Translations under genes and position numbers: made by a program
Source of the DNA: Sphingomonas sp. OK281
Lineage (GTDB): Bacteria > Pseudomonadota > Alphaproteobacteria > Sphingomonadales > Sphingomonadaceae
DNA: 64,000 nt
Reading direction: 5' to 3'
NCBI RefSeq assembly: GCF_900115295.1
Contig: NZ_FOVZ01000004.1
Span: 372,001 to 436,000, forward strand
The notes under the pieces: generated by a model
Databases searched by the model: none
Told to the model about the DNA's origin: nothing
What the model saw: only the letters and a program-made list of their open reading frames with translations
In this document: piece by piece, positions 17,792 through 27,668 of the stretch
How the letters are laid out: each line of letters begins with the position of its first letter
Numbering within the stretch: position 1 is the first letter of the stretch

Positions 17792-18616
17792 TCAGTCATG
17801 CGTTCGCGTTGCCAGATAGAAGATAGCGATAGGGCTTGTCACGAGATAGCGCCATCCGAGCCGCACCGGTTCGCGCGCCGCACGGTACAGCCATTCCAGC
17901 CCGGTCGCCTGCATCCAGTTCGGTGCCCGCGATACGCCGCCGCCATAATGATCGAACAGGCCGCCACAGGTCCGGATCCAGGCGACCCCGCCAAGCAGAT
18001 GGCGATTCTCGACTGCGAACCGCTCCTGCGCCGGGCTGCCCATCCCGATCCACAGCACGTCGGCGCCCGACGCCCGCACCTTCGCGCAGATGTCCGGTAT
18101 CGCCTCGGGCGGAAAGAACCCGTTGCGCGTGCCTACCACCTTCAATCCCGGGAAGCGGCTGCGCAGGTGCTGGGCCGCCCTTGCGGCGACGCCGGGACGC
18201 GATCCGATGAAGTAGAACCGGATATCGTCGCGCGCAGCAACAGTCGCCGCGTCGAGCAGGAAATCGGTCGTGGCAATGCGCTCGGACAGCGGCTCGCGAC
18301 ACAAGAGTCGACTGGCAAAGACCAGTGGCATCCCGTCGGCGTCGACGATGTCGGCACCATCCATCACCCGGCGGTACCGATCGTCGCGATTATACGCGGC
18401 GACCACGCTGCCATTCGCCGAGGTCACGATGCGCGGCACTGCCAGATCTCCGGCACGAGCACGGCGCGTGTCAGCCAGCATGAGTGCGGCCAGTTCGTCG
18501 CGACGGAGCCGGGCGATCTTCATGCCCCCGATAGTCGCGGTCCGCACCAGGTCGATATCGACCGCACCAAGCGTCGCATCCACCCCATCGCGATCGAACA
18601 GCGGTTCGTCCTTCAC
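17792..18616 (-). CDS. WecG/TagA/CpsF family glycosyltransferase
   Basis: Transfers a sugar, typically an N-acetylmannosaminyl or similar residue, to a lipid-linked acceptor at the membrane. Family signatures are all present: VDADGMPLVFASRLL (catalytic Asp region), YFIGSRPGVAARAAQHL, VGTRNGFFPPE, VLWIGMGSPAQERFAVEN and WIRTCGGLFDHYGG, with a C-terminal amphipathic membrane-associating region. The GTG at 18616 (GGGGGC eight bases upstream) gives 274 residues; starts at 18670 (GTG) and 18523 (ATG) are also in frame. It follows the GT-C-like gene by 152 bases and precedes the GH74-like gene on the same strand. Confidence 0.9.
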   Translation of the reverse strand: MKDEPLFDRDGVDATLGAVDIDLVRTATIGGMKIARLRRDELAALMLADTRRARAGDLAVPRIVTSANGSVVAAYNRDDRYRRVMDGADIVDADGMPLVFASRLLCREPLSERIATTDFLLDAATVAARDDIRFYFIGSRPGVAARAAQHLRSRFPGLKVVGTRNGFFPPEAIPDICAKVRASGADVLWIGMGSPAQERFAVENRHLLGGVAWIRTCGGLFDHYGGGVSRAPNWMQATGLEWLYRAAREPVRLGWRYLVTSPIAIFYLATRTHD

Positions 18617-18768
18617 CGATCTTGCCCCCGTCGTCTCAATTCTACGGTCGAGGTCTACTCGGACCGTCACCGCCCGCCCCGCACAAAGATGTTCGTGCCG
18701 CTATGCGCGGACGACGCAAGGAATGGCAATCCCACACCTAGTAGATCCCCCCACCTCGTCTATCGACT

Positions 18769-20346
18769 TCAATCGCGAAGACGATAGACGTCGTAGACTT
18801 CGTCGCCCGAAGCGGTCCGGAGGACTGCGAGCTTGGTAGTCGCCGCGCGGAACTTGGCGATATCGGCGGGATCCAGCACGAGCGGCCCGAAGGTCCCGCG
18901 GTCGATCACCCGTCGCGCGTCCACGCCGTCCAGGGACGTCGCCAGCAGGATTACTACCGGGCGATCGGTCGTCGCGGCAATGCGCCGCGCGGTTGCGAGC
19001 AGACGCCCGGGCGACATTGCGGCGGTCTCCACGCGCTTCATCGGCACGAGCGGCGTGAAACGATCGCCGCGAACCGACCAGGTCGGGTTGGAAGCGTAAT
19101 AGGGCAGGCTTTCGATCAGGAAATCGGGGTCCGCAATCACTACGGCCCGCGCTAGACCTTGCCCGGCCAGCAGCACGGCCAGTGCTTTGGCTTCGCTCTG
19201 CGGTTGCGACTTCGCGGCCTGAACGATCGCACGCGCAGTTGCCGGAAGCTGGGCCGCAAGCAGCGCGAGGAACGCGACCCGGCCGACGCGTTCGGCACGG
19301 CGTGCGAGCGGACCATCGCGCTGGCCGCCGAACCCCGTCGCCGTCAGCCAGTGCAGTATGACGAGAAAGACGATCAGCAGGGCAACGTGACGGTAATGTC
19401 CGGGGTAGACGAACACGAAGAGGAGTTGCAGGCCGCCCGTCGCCGCGATCGCCGCGGCCAGTGCCGCGGGACGCCGTGCGAACGCCGCCACGCTTCCCGT
19501 CACCAGCAGTGCCGCGACGATCACGACCGGCAGGCTGGCGTTGAAATTCCCGAATATCCGCTGGAACTCCATGCCGGGTATCAGGTGGACGAAGGTCTGG
19601 CCCAACGTCCGCCGTGCCGCAGCGGGCGCGTCCTCGACCGACGGATAGACCGACACGAACGACAGCAGTGCGCCAGCCGCCAGCAGTATCATGTTGGCAA
19701 GCCACCACCGCTTGGCCCGGCTCCACGTCACGCCCTCGCTCGCTATCAGGTCGCCCAGCCAGAATATCCCGAACGCACCGGCCAGCACGACCGAATGGAC
19801 ATTGGCATTGCAGAGCAGGAACAGCAGGCCGCCAAGCACCACGCCGCGCTCGCGCCAGCGCGGATACGCCCACGCGATCAGCAGCAGGAGGAGCATCGCG
19901 AGACCGTAGTTCCGCGCCATCACGACATAGTCGTAGGTCGCGAAACTGCCGAACAGCGTCAGGGTCATCACCGGCAGCGACAACCTGGCAACGAACACGA
20001 GTATTGCGGCACTCGCGATGCCGATCGCGAGTGCCAGACCGGGGAGGACCAGCTTGGTTGCGAACAGATCCCCACCAAGGCGCAACACCACGTGCCATAG
20101 CAGCGGGTGACCGTATCCCCGCGCCTGCGCCGGCATGTCCCAGATCGTCTCGCCCTGCATTGCCAGGCTCAGCGCCCGAACCTCGTCGCGCCACATCACA
20201 TGGTTCGCAACGAGCACGAGGACGAGCGATACCCATGCGAGGAAGATCGCCGAGCGGAGAGGCCACCCCGCCCCCGACAATCGCGTTCCGTCCTCAACGT
20301 CCGCAAACACGCGGTCGATCAGTCCGGAAAGCCTCCGCACCATCAA
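18769..20346 (-). CDS. Polytopic membrane protein, possible GT-C type glycosyltransferase
   Basis: 525 residues with about ten to eleven hydrophobic helices in the first 400 and a soluble C-terminal domain. After the first helix, WRDEVRALSLA supplies acidic and basic residues in the first outer loop, and GYGHPLLWHVVLRLGGD follows. This is the layout of GT-C enzymes that use polyprenyl-phosphate sugars (first-loop Asp/Glu, then H-P-x-L). No exact family was recognised, so the call rests on topology and this motif. Its start overlaps the stop of the Wzy-like gene upstream (ATGA). It could add a side sugar on the periplasmic face. Confidence 0.6.
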   Translation of the reverse strand: MMVRRLSGLIDRVFADVEDGTRLSGAGWPLRSAIFLAWVSLVLVLVANHVMWRDEVRALSLAMQGETIWDMPAQARGYGHPLLWHVVLRLGGDLFATKLVLPGLALAIGIASAAILVFVARLSLPVMTLTLFGSFATYDYVVMARNYGLAMLLLLLIAWAYPRWRERGVVLGGLLFLLCNANVHSVVLAGAFGIFWLGDLIASEGVTWSRAKRWWLANMILLAAGALLSFVSVYPSVEDAPAAARRTLGQTFVHLIPGMEFQRIFGNFNASLPVVIVAALLVTGSVAAFARRPAALAAAIAATGGLQLLFVFVYPGHYRHVALLIVFLVILHWLTATGFGGQRDGPLARRAERVGRVAFLALLAAQLPATARAIVQAAKSQPQSEAKALAVLLAGQGLARAVVIADPDFLIESLPYYASNPTWSVRGDRFTPLVPMKRVETAAMSPGRLLATARRIAATTDRPVVILLATSLDGVDARRVIDRGTFGPLVLDPADIAKFRAATTKLAVLRTASGDEVYDVYRLRD

Positions 20347-21749
20347 CGCCGCACCGTCCGGATAGCCCCCCTTACAGGGCCCCGGACCGGTGCCCGGACC
20401 GGGTCGCGCCGCGATCGCCGCAAAAGCCGTGTCATCTTCTGCCGCAGACCGTGGTGCGCGCCGGCACTCGCGTTGGACTGGCGATACGTGATGGCGATCG
20501 CGATCAGCAGGAACACCTGCACCATCGATGCCGCGTTGAGCAGGGAGGATTCGGCGAGGTTGTGACCGATGCAGAAGATGATCATCGCGAGCAGCAGCGA
20601 CCGGCGTGGCTTGGCGATCGACTGGCTCAGCAACAGCCGGATCAGCGGCCAGACGATGAGCGCGATCACTGCAAGGACCAGCCCCGGCAGGCCGATCGTC
20701 ACCAGCAGGTCGAGAAAGCCGTTATGGCCGTGCGCCGCATAGATCGCCACCCAGCCGCTGGTCAGCGTCCAGATCGGGCTGTCCGCGCCGATCTGCCAGA
20801 ACGAACTGAAGCCGGCCCCCGTCCAGAGATGTTCGCTCGCATATTCCAGCAACAGCGGCCAGATCGCGCCGCGCCCGGTCAGCGCGCCGGGATCGTTGAG
20901 GATATCGGTCAGCACCGTGATATTGGTGAACACGATCTCCGCCACGAGGCCGGCGACGATCAACAGGACGATCCCCAGCACGACGCGGTAGTTCGCATCA
21001 TAGGGTCGGATCGCGAGGCCCGCGACCAGCGCCATGACAAGCGAGATCTCGGACGTGCTGGAATGCGTGTAGTATAGGAAGGTCGCCGACAGCGCGATCA
21101 CCAGCACGGAGACGATACGCGGGAACTGTCGGTTGTCGAACGTGAACAGCAGGATCGTGAACGCGCACGCCGCGCCCGCCACGTTCTTGTGCGGGATGAT
21201 CCCGCGCCAGTCGCCGACCACCGACGATTCCTCGCCGAACACCTCGGTATGAATTCCGTACGGACTGAAGAACACCATCAGGAAGTTGATCGCCAGCAGG
21301 ATCAACAATGCATAGCGGACGATCCTGAGCGTTCGCTCGGGGCCCAGGTCATCGACCTGCCGAAACGTCACCCACACAACGAGCGCGGTCAGCGTGATGC
21401 GGCGAAACGAGATCGCCGGCGCGATCGCCCACGAGACCGACAAATAGCAATACGCCAGCAGGATCGCGAGCCCGATCGGCACGCAGAACAGTTCGCGCTT
21501 GCTCGGCATGCCGCTTGCGATCAGCAGCGCGAGGAAAATGACGATGTGCAGCACCTGATTGGCCGCATCCCCCTCGCCGATCTGTCCGCGAAACGCCCAT
21601 TCCTGGACCGGCGACGTGCCGATCAGCACCAGCCACATGAAGACCGCAAAGCAGATATTGGCAACGATGTACCGCCGTCGCGCGCGTGCGGACGACGACC
21701 GCACCATGCCCGATTGGCGTCGCTGCACCGCGGAGATCGTCGTCGCCAT
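20343..21749 (-). CDS. O-antigen ligase family / Wzy-type polymerase
   Basis: 468-residue polytopic protein with about eleven helices. The Wzy_C region shows VGDWRGIIPHKNVAGAACAF and LWTGAGFSSFWQIGAD, then AAHGHNGFLDLLVTIGLPGLVL, the loop characteristic of ExoQ/WaaL-like polymerases. The start at 21749 (MATTISAVQ) follows AGGAACACGGCC; upstream in-frame codons to 21971 are Arg/Cys-rich noise overlapping the preceding gene. It ends four bases into the next gene (ATGA). With Wzx in the same operon it is the most likely polymerase for the polymer made here. Confidence 0.88.
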   Translation of the reverse strand: MATTISAVQRRQSGMVRSSSARARRRYIVANICFAVFMWLVLIGTSPVQEWAFRGQIGEGDAANQVLHIVIFLALLIASGMPSKRELFCVPIGLAILLAYCYLSVSWAIAPAISFRRITLTALVVWVTFRQVDDLGPERTLRIVRYALLILLAINFLMVFFSPYGIHTEVFGEESSVVGDWRGIIPHKNVAGAACAFTILLFTFDNRQFPRIVSVLVIALSATFLYYTHSSTSEISLVMALVAGLAIRPYDANYRVVLGIVLLIVAGLVAEIVFTNITVLTDILNDPGALTGRGAIWPLLLEYASEHLWTGAGFSSFWQIGADSPIWTLTSGWVAIYAAHGHNGFLDLLVTIGLPGLVLAVIALIVWPLIRLLLSQSIAKPRRSLLLAMIIFCIGHNLAESSLLNAASMVQVFLLIAIAITYRQSNASAGAHHGLRQKMTRLLRRSRRDPVRAPVRGPVRGAIRTVRR

Positions 21750-21759
21750 GGCCGTGTTC

Positions 21760-22887
21760 CTATCGCGCCGGCGCGGCGGGGACCAGTACCGCCTCGTACC
21801 GATCGAGCATCCGCGCATTCGACACCGTCTTGCCGAGCTTCGCCGCGAGCGCCTCCCAATGCAACCGTGACGCGGGATCGTCCTGCAATTCCCGAAGAAC
21901 CACCGCCAGCGCCGCCGGATCGTCAAGCGCGACGACGATCCCGCAGCGCGTCCCGTCCGGCGCAGTGACACCCTCGACTTGCACCGGCACGTCCGACACG
22001 ACCAGCGGCAGCCCGAGCCGCGCCGCCTCGATCAACGCCAGGCTGTGCCCCTCGTAGCGGCTGACCTGGACGAAGACGTCGGCGCGGGCAGCCTTGGCGA
22101 GTGCGGCGTCGCGCGGGATCAGGCCGGCGAAGGTCACGCGATCGCCGAGGCCAAGGTCCGCGACGAGCATGCGCAGCGACGCTTCGTCCTCGCCGCCGCC
22201 GACGATCTCCAGATCCGCGCCCGGCACTTCGACCATCGCGCGGATCAGCACCGGATAGTTCTTCTGGTAGGACAGCCGCCCCAGCGCGACGACACGCAAC
22301 CGATCGCCCCCCGCCTTTGCCCGCGGCAAGGCATCGAGGACCCGTTCGACCCGCTCCGACAGCGCGTTGTGGATCGTGAGCGTCCGCGCGCGGTAGGTGG
22401 CGGGCTTGTGCGCCAGCGTCGCGCCGACCGCGTCCGACACGCTGATGATCCCCGCGACACACGGCAAACTGCCGGTCCAGCCGTCGATCCGGTCGAGCAG
22501 GCGGTTATGCGTATCGGTCGGCGAGTGATGCGACAGGAACACGCGGGTGCGCACGCGCGCGATCGTCACCGCGAGCGGGAGCAGCACGTTGGCGGCAGGC
22601 ATCGCCGATACGACCGCAGCGGGTCGCTCGCGGCGCAGATAGTGGACCAGCGCCGCGAACGTCCGGACCGCGCCGATCACCGATCGCGGGCGGGCGTCGA
22701 CGACATGGTGCCAGACCGCCATGTCGACGCCTTCGCCCTCCGCATCGGCCGGCGGATAGAGGACGAAGCGCTTTACCGGATGGCCGCGCGCGATCAGTCC
22801 CTCGGCGATGTCATCCCAGAGTTCGCGCAAGCCGCCGGCCGTCGAATGCGTCATCGTAAAATGGATAGCGCCAGTTCGGGTCGTCAT
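21760..22887 (-). CDS. Glycosyltransferase, GT4-like (GT-B fold)
   Basis: 375 residues. The N-terminal half has MTHSTAGGLRELWDDIAEGLIARGH, a GT-B acceptor-site glycine loop. The C-terminal half has VVALGRLSYQKNYPVLIRAM, LEIVGGGEDEASLRMLV and the donor-site stretch VFVQVSRYEGHSLALIEAARLGLPLVVSDVP, with the E-x7-E pattern of retaining GT4 enzymes. The start at 22887 overlaps the upstream stop (ATGA); earlier in-frame codons to 23007 lie inside the neighbour gene. Adds a sugar to the lipid-linked repeat unit; donor unknown. Confidence 0.9.
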   Translation of the reverse strand: MTTRTGAIHFTMTHSTAGGLRELWDDIAEGLIARGHPVKRFVLYPPADAEGEGVDMAVWHHVVDARPRSVIGAVRTFAALVHYLRRERPAAVVSAMPAANVLLPLAVTIARVRTRVFLSHHSPTDTHNRLLDRIDGWTGSLPCVAGIISVSDAVGATLAHKPATYRARTLTIHNALSERVERVLDALPRAKAGGDRLRVVALGRLSYQKNYPVLIRAMVEVPGADLEIVGGGEDEASLRMLVADLGLGDRVTFAGLIPRDAALAKAARADVFVQVSRYEGHSLALIEAARLGLPLVVSDVPVQVEGVTAPDGTRCGIVVALDDPAALAVVLRELQDDPASRLHWEALAAKLGKTVSNARMLDRYEAVLVPAAPAR

Positions 22888-24053
22888 GCCGGCCCGTCCA
22901 GCGCGGAGACGGTGTGCGCCGACAGCCATACACGATCCTCGGCATCGTCGCGCACCCAGCGATCGATCATCTCGCCCCATTTCACAGGGTTCTGCATCCG
23001 GTGCCACGCCGCTGCCGACCCTTGCGACACCCGCGCATACAGTGTCGGATCGGTCACCAGCCGCGCGATCGCATCCGCCAACGCGCGTGGCTTGCCGGCC
23101 GCGAACACCAGCGCGCTCACGCCATCCTCCAGATGCCCGTCGAACATCGGATGGTCCGACGCGATCACCGGCGTGCGCGACGCGAGCCCCTCGAACAGCG
23201 TCAGCGGCAGGCCTTCGGGAAAATTGTGACGGCTGGGGACGATCACCGCATCGGCGCCTTGCATCATCGCCGGGATCGCGCCGTTCGGGACGAGCCCGAG
23301 GAACCGGACGCGGTCGGCGACGCCGAGGCGTGTCGCCAGCGCCGCGAACTTGTCGGTTGCGCCCAGACCCGCGACGTCGAGCCGGACGTCGAGGCGGTCC
23401 TTCAGCAGTGCCACCGCGCGGACCAGGTCGCCGACACCCTTCTTCGCGCTGATCGAGCCGACGAACAGCAGCGTGATGGGCGGTCCCGACGCGCGCGTCT
23501 TGCAGGGCTGTGTCTCGGGCGTGCGATCATGCGGGAAATCCCACGCCAGCACCTTGTCCGCGCGCAAACCGATCCCGACCAGCGCCCGCGCGGCATTGGC
23601 GCCGTGATTGGCGACCAGCGTCACGCGGCGATCGTTGAGCAGCTTCGGCAGCCGCCTGAACCGGACCCAGCGATAATAGGGATTGGCGAACGAATCGGCC
23701 ATGATGACGCCCAGCCGGACGTCGTGCTCCAGTCCCCAGCGGATCAAATGCAGCATCGGCCCGAACACGATCAGGTGGGTCGGCGCGAACTGCTCGATCA
23801 ACGCCAGTACCGGCGCGGGATCCTGGTCCGGATTGGTATCCGCGCCGATCACCGTCACGCCGCTGTCGAGCGTCTCCCAATAGGACGGCGCGAGCGAGCA
23901 CAGGAACCCGACCGCCTCGTGCTCTGCCCGCCACGCGGCGAGCTGGTCGAGGACATAGCCGTGGCCGTAATAGGTCTCGCCCCCGGTGGCGCGGCGCAGG
24001 CGGTCGGCCTCGCGGTAGTCGCCCGAATAATGCACGATCAGCAGCCGCGTCAT
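22884..24053 (-). CDS. Glycosyltransferase family 4 protein
   Basis: 389 residues, GT-B fold. N-terminus LLIVHYSGDYREADRLRRATGGETYYGHGY; donor domain with ITLLFVGSISAKKGVGDLVRAVALL, VRFLGLVPNGAIPAMMQGADAVIVPSRHNFPEGLPLTLFEGLASRTPVIASDHP, the usual EG.P....E motif of GT4 enzymes. It is coupled by ATGA overlaps to the flippase gene upstream and the next glycosyltransferase downstream. Substrate unknown. The motif strings are quoted in segments from one continuous donor region at about residues 200-330. Confidence 0.9.
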   Translation of the reverse strand: MTRLLIVHYSGDYREADRLRRATGGETYYGHGYVLDQLAAWRAEHEAVGFLCSLAPSYWETLDSGVTVIGADTNPDQDPAPVLALIEQFAPTHLIVFGPMLHLIRWGLEHDVRLGVIMADSFANPYYRWVRFRRLPKLLNDRRVTLVANHGANAARALVGIGLRADKVLAWDFPHDRTPETQPCKTRASGPPITLLFVGSISAKKGVGDLVRAVALLKDRLDVRLDVAGLGATDKFAALATRLGVADRVRFLGLVPNGAIPAMMQGADAVIVPSRHNFPEGLPLTLFEGLASRTPVIASDHPMFDGHLEDGVSALVFAAGKPRALADAIARLVTDPTLYARVSQGSAAAWHRMQNPVKWGEMIDRWVRDDAEDRVWLSAHTVSALDGPA

Positions 24054-25387
24054 CCGATCCTCCCAAGGCCCGCGAGCGGCGTGCCGAACCCGAGCTGCCA
24101 GCGGACCGCGAGCATCACCGCGAACACCGCGCAGGCCGCCCCGATCGCCAGCGCGTCCTGCCGCCAGAAGCTCATCCGCACGCGGTGCAGGCCGACTGCG
24201 ATATAGCCATATTGCAGCAGCTCGGTGACCGCGACCGCGACGACCGCGCCCGGAAAGCCCGCGAGCCGGTGGCCGGTCGGCAGCAACACCGCGAGCGTTA
24301 CCAGCCGCATCATGTTGGCGACGCTCGCATAGAAGGGCCGCCCCGCGCTGAGCAGCAACGCCTCGTTGAGGTTGGACAATACCGCGAACACCGCGCCGCC
24401 GAGCAACACCGACAGCATCCAGCTCGCCGCCTGGTAACGCGGATCGTAGATCATCAGGATCAGCCCGTCCGCTACCGACGCCGCCAGCGCGAGCGCCGCG
24501 CAGACGCCGAGCGTGAACACCGCGCGCGAGCCCGCGATCGCCCCCATCTGCCCCGCCCGGTCGCTTTCGGAGACGCTAGCCAACGCGGGGAAGATGATCT
24601 GATAGCTCATCCGCCGCGCGAGCGTGGTCGGCAGCTCGGCGATCGCGCGCGCAATGCCGTAGATGCCGAGCAGCGCGAGCGGCGCGACGCGGCCGAGATA
24701 CAGCCGGTCGAGATTGGTCGCGGCGTACATCACCAGCGAGGTGATCGCGATCCACTTGCCGAAATGGACGATCCGCCGGACGATTTCGCGATCGAAGCGG
24801 AGGCGCTGGCCGGGGTCAGGCAGCAGATAGCTCAGCGCCGAGCGGATCGCGACCGCGAGGACGAGGCCGATGACCGGTGCCCAGACCGAGCGCAGCCACG
24901 CCGCCAGCGCGACCTGCACCGCGAACGCCAGCGCCTCGCACGACAATTCGAACAGGTTGCGGCGGCGGACCTCCATCTGCTTGACCAACACGAAGATCGC
25001 GGTCGAGTGTGCGCCGCCGATCATCGGCGACAGCGCCGCGACCAGGAAGATGCGGACGTCGATGCCGTAGGCGTGCGCGAGGAACGGCGCGGCGATCAGG
25101 AAGACCAGGCTCAACAGCACGCCGCGCAGCAGTTGCAGCGTCCAGGCAGTGTCGCGGAACTGGCGGTCGAGCCCGTCGCGGTGGTGGATGATGTTCTGCT
25201 CGATCCCGACATCGGTCAGCAATTCGACGCCGAGCCGGATCGCGTTGACCACCACCATCACGCCGAGGATCTCGGGCGCGAGCAGATAGGCGAGGACGAT
25301 GTTGAGCCCGAACTTGAGCCCGGCGGACACGACGAAGGTGCCCGCGGTCCAGACGAACTTGCCGAGATAGCCGGACGCGGTGCTCAT
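24050..25387 (-). CDS. Wzx-type oligosaccharide flippase (MOP superfamily)
   Basis: 445 residues with twelve or so membrane helices. It begins MSTASGYLGKFVWTAGTFVVSAGLKFGLNIVLAYLL, typical of lipopolysaccharide/exopolysaccharide flippases, with the early ILGVMVVVNAIRLGVELLTDVGIEQNII. It moves the undecaprenyl-linked repeat unit to the periplasmic face for polymerisation. The start at 25387 overlaps the stop of the GT2 gene (ATGA). The frame stays open to 25930 but only as the antisense-like shadow of GT2. It ends four bases inside the following GT4. Confidence 0.92.
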   Translation of the reverse strand: MSTASGYLGKFVWTAGTFVVSAGLKFGLNIVLAYLLAPEILGVMVVVNAIRLGVELLTDVGIEQNIIHHRDGLDRQFRDTAWTLQLLRGVLLSLVFLIAAPFLAHAYGIDVRIFLVAALSPMIGGAHSTAIFVLVKQMEVRRRNLFELSCEALAFAVQVALAAWLRSVWAPVIGLVLAVAIRSALSYLLPDPGQRLRFDREIVRRIVHFGKWIAITSLVMYAATNLDRLYLGRVAPLALLGIYGIARAIAELPTTLARRMSYQIIFPALASVSESDRAGQMGAIAGSRAVFTLGVCAALALAASVADGLILMIYDPRYQAASWMLSVLLGGAVFAVLSNLNEALLLSAGRPFYASVANMMRLVTLAVLLPTGHRLAGFPGAVVAVAVTELLQYGYIAVGLHRVRMSFWRQDALAIGAACAVFAVMLAVRWQLGFGTPLAGLGRIG

Positions 25388-26394
25388 CGCTCCGGCGCGG
25401 ACAGGTCGCGCGCGGCAACGGGCGCATCGGCGGGGCGGCGGGCGCGGACGAGGCCCTGGAGCATGCCGATCGCAATCACGTTCCACGTCACCAGCGAGTA
25501 TATCCCGACCCGCAGGCTCCGGCGGCGCATCGTCAGGAACGCCAACGGCAGCAGCAGGATCGTGAGCAGGGCGATACCCTGTCCCAATGCCAGCGCGACG
25601 AGCATTGCCAGCCACCAGCCATAGACGATCACGCTGTAGCGCAACTGGGCGAACCCGCGCAGGACCTGCGACCAGTGCGGCCGCCCCCAGGCGGCGCGGA
25701 TCACTTCGCCCGGACCGCCGGCATAGCCGGTGCGCAACCGTCGCCACATCAGCTGGTAGCCGCCGGTCGCGTGGCCGTGATGCTCGACCGCGGGGACATT
25801 GATCCGCGCCAGCCGCCAGCCGTCCGCGCGCAGCCGGGCGCCGAGCTCGTATTCCTCGAACGCGTGGAGGTTGCGGTCGGCGAAATGCCCGACGCGCTGC
25901 ACCGCGGCGACGCGGTACAGCCCGCCGCAATCGAGCCGGTCGACATCCCCCGCCACCGCGCTTCCCTTCACGCGATCGTTGCGCGCGCGGAGTTCGAATT
26001 CGATGCTGTCGGTGTTGACCTCGCGCACGCGGCCTCCGACCGCAGCGTGACGGGGGTTCGCCTCGAGGAACGCGATGCCTGCTTCGAGGAAATGCGGGTC
26101 GAGGACCATGTCGCCGTCGAGCAGGTAGAAATACTGGATGCCGGGGGTCTCGGAGGCGGCCTGGAATGCGAGCTGTGCCCCCGTGCCGCAGGACCGCTCG
26201 GCAGGATCGGCGAGTTGCGCGATCCGCGTGCCGGGATGTGACTGCGCCAACGCTATCGTGGCGTCGGACGACCCGCTGTCCGCGAGCACGACCAGCCCGC
26301 CGCCGACGCGGTCGAGCGCGGCGCGCGCGCTGCCGATCGCGGCGTCAATGTGCGCCGCCTCGTTCAGCGCCTTGATCCCGACTGCGACCGTCAC
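25384..26394 (-). CDS. Glycosyltransferase family 2 protein with C-terminal membrane helices
   Basis: 336 residues. A GT-A fold opens with VAVGIKALNEAAHIDAAIGSA, then VVLADSGSSDATIALA and the metal-binding YFYLLDGDMVLDP (DGD in place of the common DxD). The acceptor-side acidic motif is FEEYELGARLRADGWRL. Two to three hydrophobic helices near the C-terminus (WWLAMLVALALGQGIALLTILLLPLAFL in pieces) hold it at the membrane. ATGA overlaps join it to both neighbours. It probably adds an inner sugar of the repeat; donor unknown. Confidence 0.9.
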   Translation of the reverse strand: MTVAVGIKALNEAAHIDAAIGSARAALDRVGGGLVVLADSGSSDATIALAQSHPGTRIAQLADPAERSCGTGAQLAFQAASETPGIQYFYLLDGDMVLDPHFLEAGIAFLEANPRHAAVGGRVREVNTDSIEFELRARNDRVKGSAVAGDVDRLDCGGLYRVAAVQRVGHFADRNLHAFEEYELGARLRADGWRLARINVPAVEHHGHATGGYQLMWRRLRTGYAGGPGEVIRAAWGRPHWSQVLRGFAQLRYSVIVYGWWLAMLVALALGQGIALLTILLLPLAFLTMRRRSLRVGIYSLVTWNVIAIGMLQGLVRARRPADAPVAARDLSAPER

Positions 26395-27563
26395 TCTGCC
26401 CCCGTATCCCCACGCGAGCGATAGCGTGCCAGATACGCGGACGCCATCGCCTCCGGGCTGAAACTGTGGGCGAGGTCTGCGCCGTAACGTGCGGCAGTGA
26501 CGCGTACGGCCGCGGGATCGTCGATGACAGCCGCCAGTTGCGCGCCGATCCCCGCGACGTCGTCGACCGCGGCCTTGAACGGATAGTCGGCCGGGATCGC
26601 TTCATCGAGGCCTGGAGCGTCGGTGGTCACCAGCGCGATACCTGCCATCAATACCTCGAGCGGGAGCAGCGCGAACCCTTCGAACCGCGACGGCAACAGG
26701 ACCGCGTCATACTCTTGCAGGCGTTCGGACAAGCGCTCGATCGGCGCGGTCATCCGGACGTCCCAGCCCGCCAGGCCCTTCGCTAATCCTTGCGTCACCA
26801 AGTCCCGCATCGCGCCTGAGCCGGCTATCGTCACCACGACGTCGCGGCGCGTCGTCCGCGCGTGTGCCTCTCGGAGGATGGCAGGCAACAGGTCGGCGCC
26901 CTTCTGATGAACGAGCCGCCCCGCGAACAGCAGGCGTACCGGGCCCTCTTCCCGCCCGATCGGAGACGCCGCCGGTGGCGACACGCCGTTGTAGATGACG
27001 TCGGCGAGCGGCCGGCGGCCGCACGTGACGATCGCCGCGTCGGCATTGGCGGCGTTGCGTGACACAGCCACCGCGTCGCCCATGGCGAGCCGCTGCGTCA
27101 CCCATCGACCGATGCCGCCCCAGGCGATCCACAACTCGCTGTTGTGGACGGTGCGCAGCAACGGCGTGCGGCGGACGCGACGCGAGATCAGGCCCGCCAC
27201 CGCCAGCGTCAGCTCCGGTATCTCGGTATGGACATGGATCAGGTCGGGCCGCTGCTCGGCGACCGCGCGAGCGAGCGACCGCGCAGCGAAGACCACGCCG
27301 CCCGACTTGAACCCGCGGTCCGTGCCGAACCGGAACGGCACGCCCCAACGCGCCAGCCGCTCGGCCATGTCCTGCCCGACCTTGCTCAGCGGCGACTGGC
27401 GCAGCACCGCAAACAGCGAGAACTCGACCCGGTCGCGCAAGACATCGATCAACCCCAGTGCGACGTTCTCGGCACCGCCCATGTCGAGATGCGTGATGAC
27501 GTGCATCACCCGAAGGCGCGGCGCACCCGCCGCTTGCGAAGGCTCGTCGTTCGTACCCGTCAC
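26391..27563 (-). CDS. Glycosyltransferase family 4 protein, first gene of the operon
   Basis: 390 residues from a GTG at 27563 with GGGCGGA seven bases upstream. It contains LRVMHVITHLDMGGAENVALGLID (the GGAE acceptor loop), IHVHTEIPE, VRLLFAGRLVHQKGADLLPAIL and the donor motif VLLPSRFEGFALLPLEVLMAGIALVTTDAPG. Longer in-frame starts, up to 28160, run through the divergent acyltransferase gene and were rejected. It heads an operon of nine genes running to 15337; 105 bases separate it from the divergent acyltransferase, where the promoter should lie. Confidence 0.9.
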   Translation of the reverse strand: MTGTNDEPSQAAGAPRLRVMHVITHLDMGGAENVALGLIDVLRDRVEFSLFAVLRQSPLSKVGQDMAERLARWGVPFRFGTDRGFKSGGVVFAARSLARAVAEQRPDLIHVHTEIPELTLAVAGLISRRVRRTPLLRTVHNSELWIAWGGIGRWVTQRLAMGDAVAVSRNAANADAAIVTCGRRPLADVIYNGVSPPAASPIGREEGPVRLLFAGRLVHQKGADLLPAILREAHARTTRRDVVVTIAGSGAMRDLVTQGLAKGLAGWDVRMTAPIERLSERLQEYDAVLLPSRFEGFALLPLEVLMAGIALVTTDAPGLDEAIPADYPFKAAVDDVAGIGAQLAAVIDDPAAVRVTAARYGADLAHSFSPEAMASAYLARYRSRGDTGAE

Positions 27564-27668
27564 CAGATGATCCGCCCCCCGCCGCCATCTGCGCGTAGCA
27601 ACGCCCGGCAGGCGCGTCCATGCCGGCCCTAGCGGCATGCCGCCACCCGCTATAGACCGACCGCGCAA

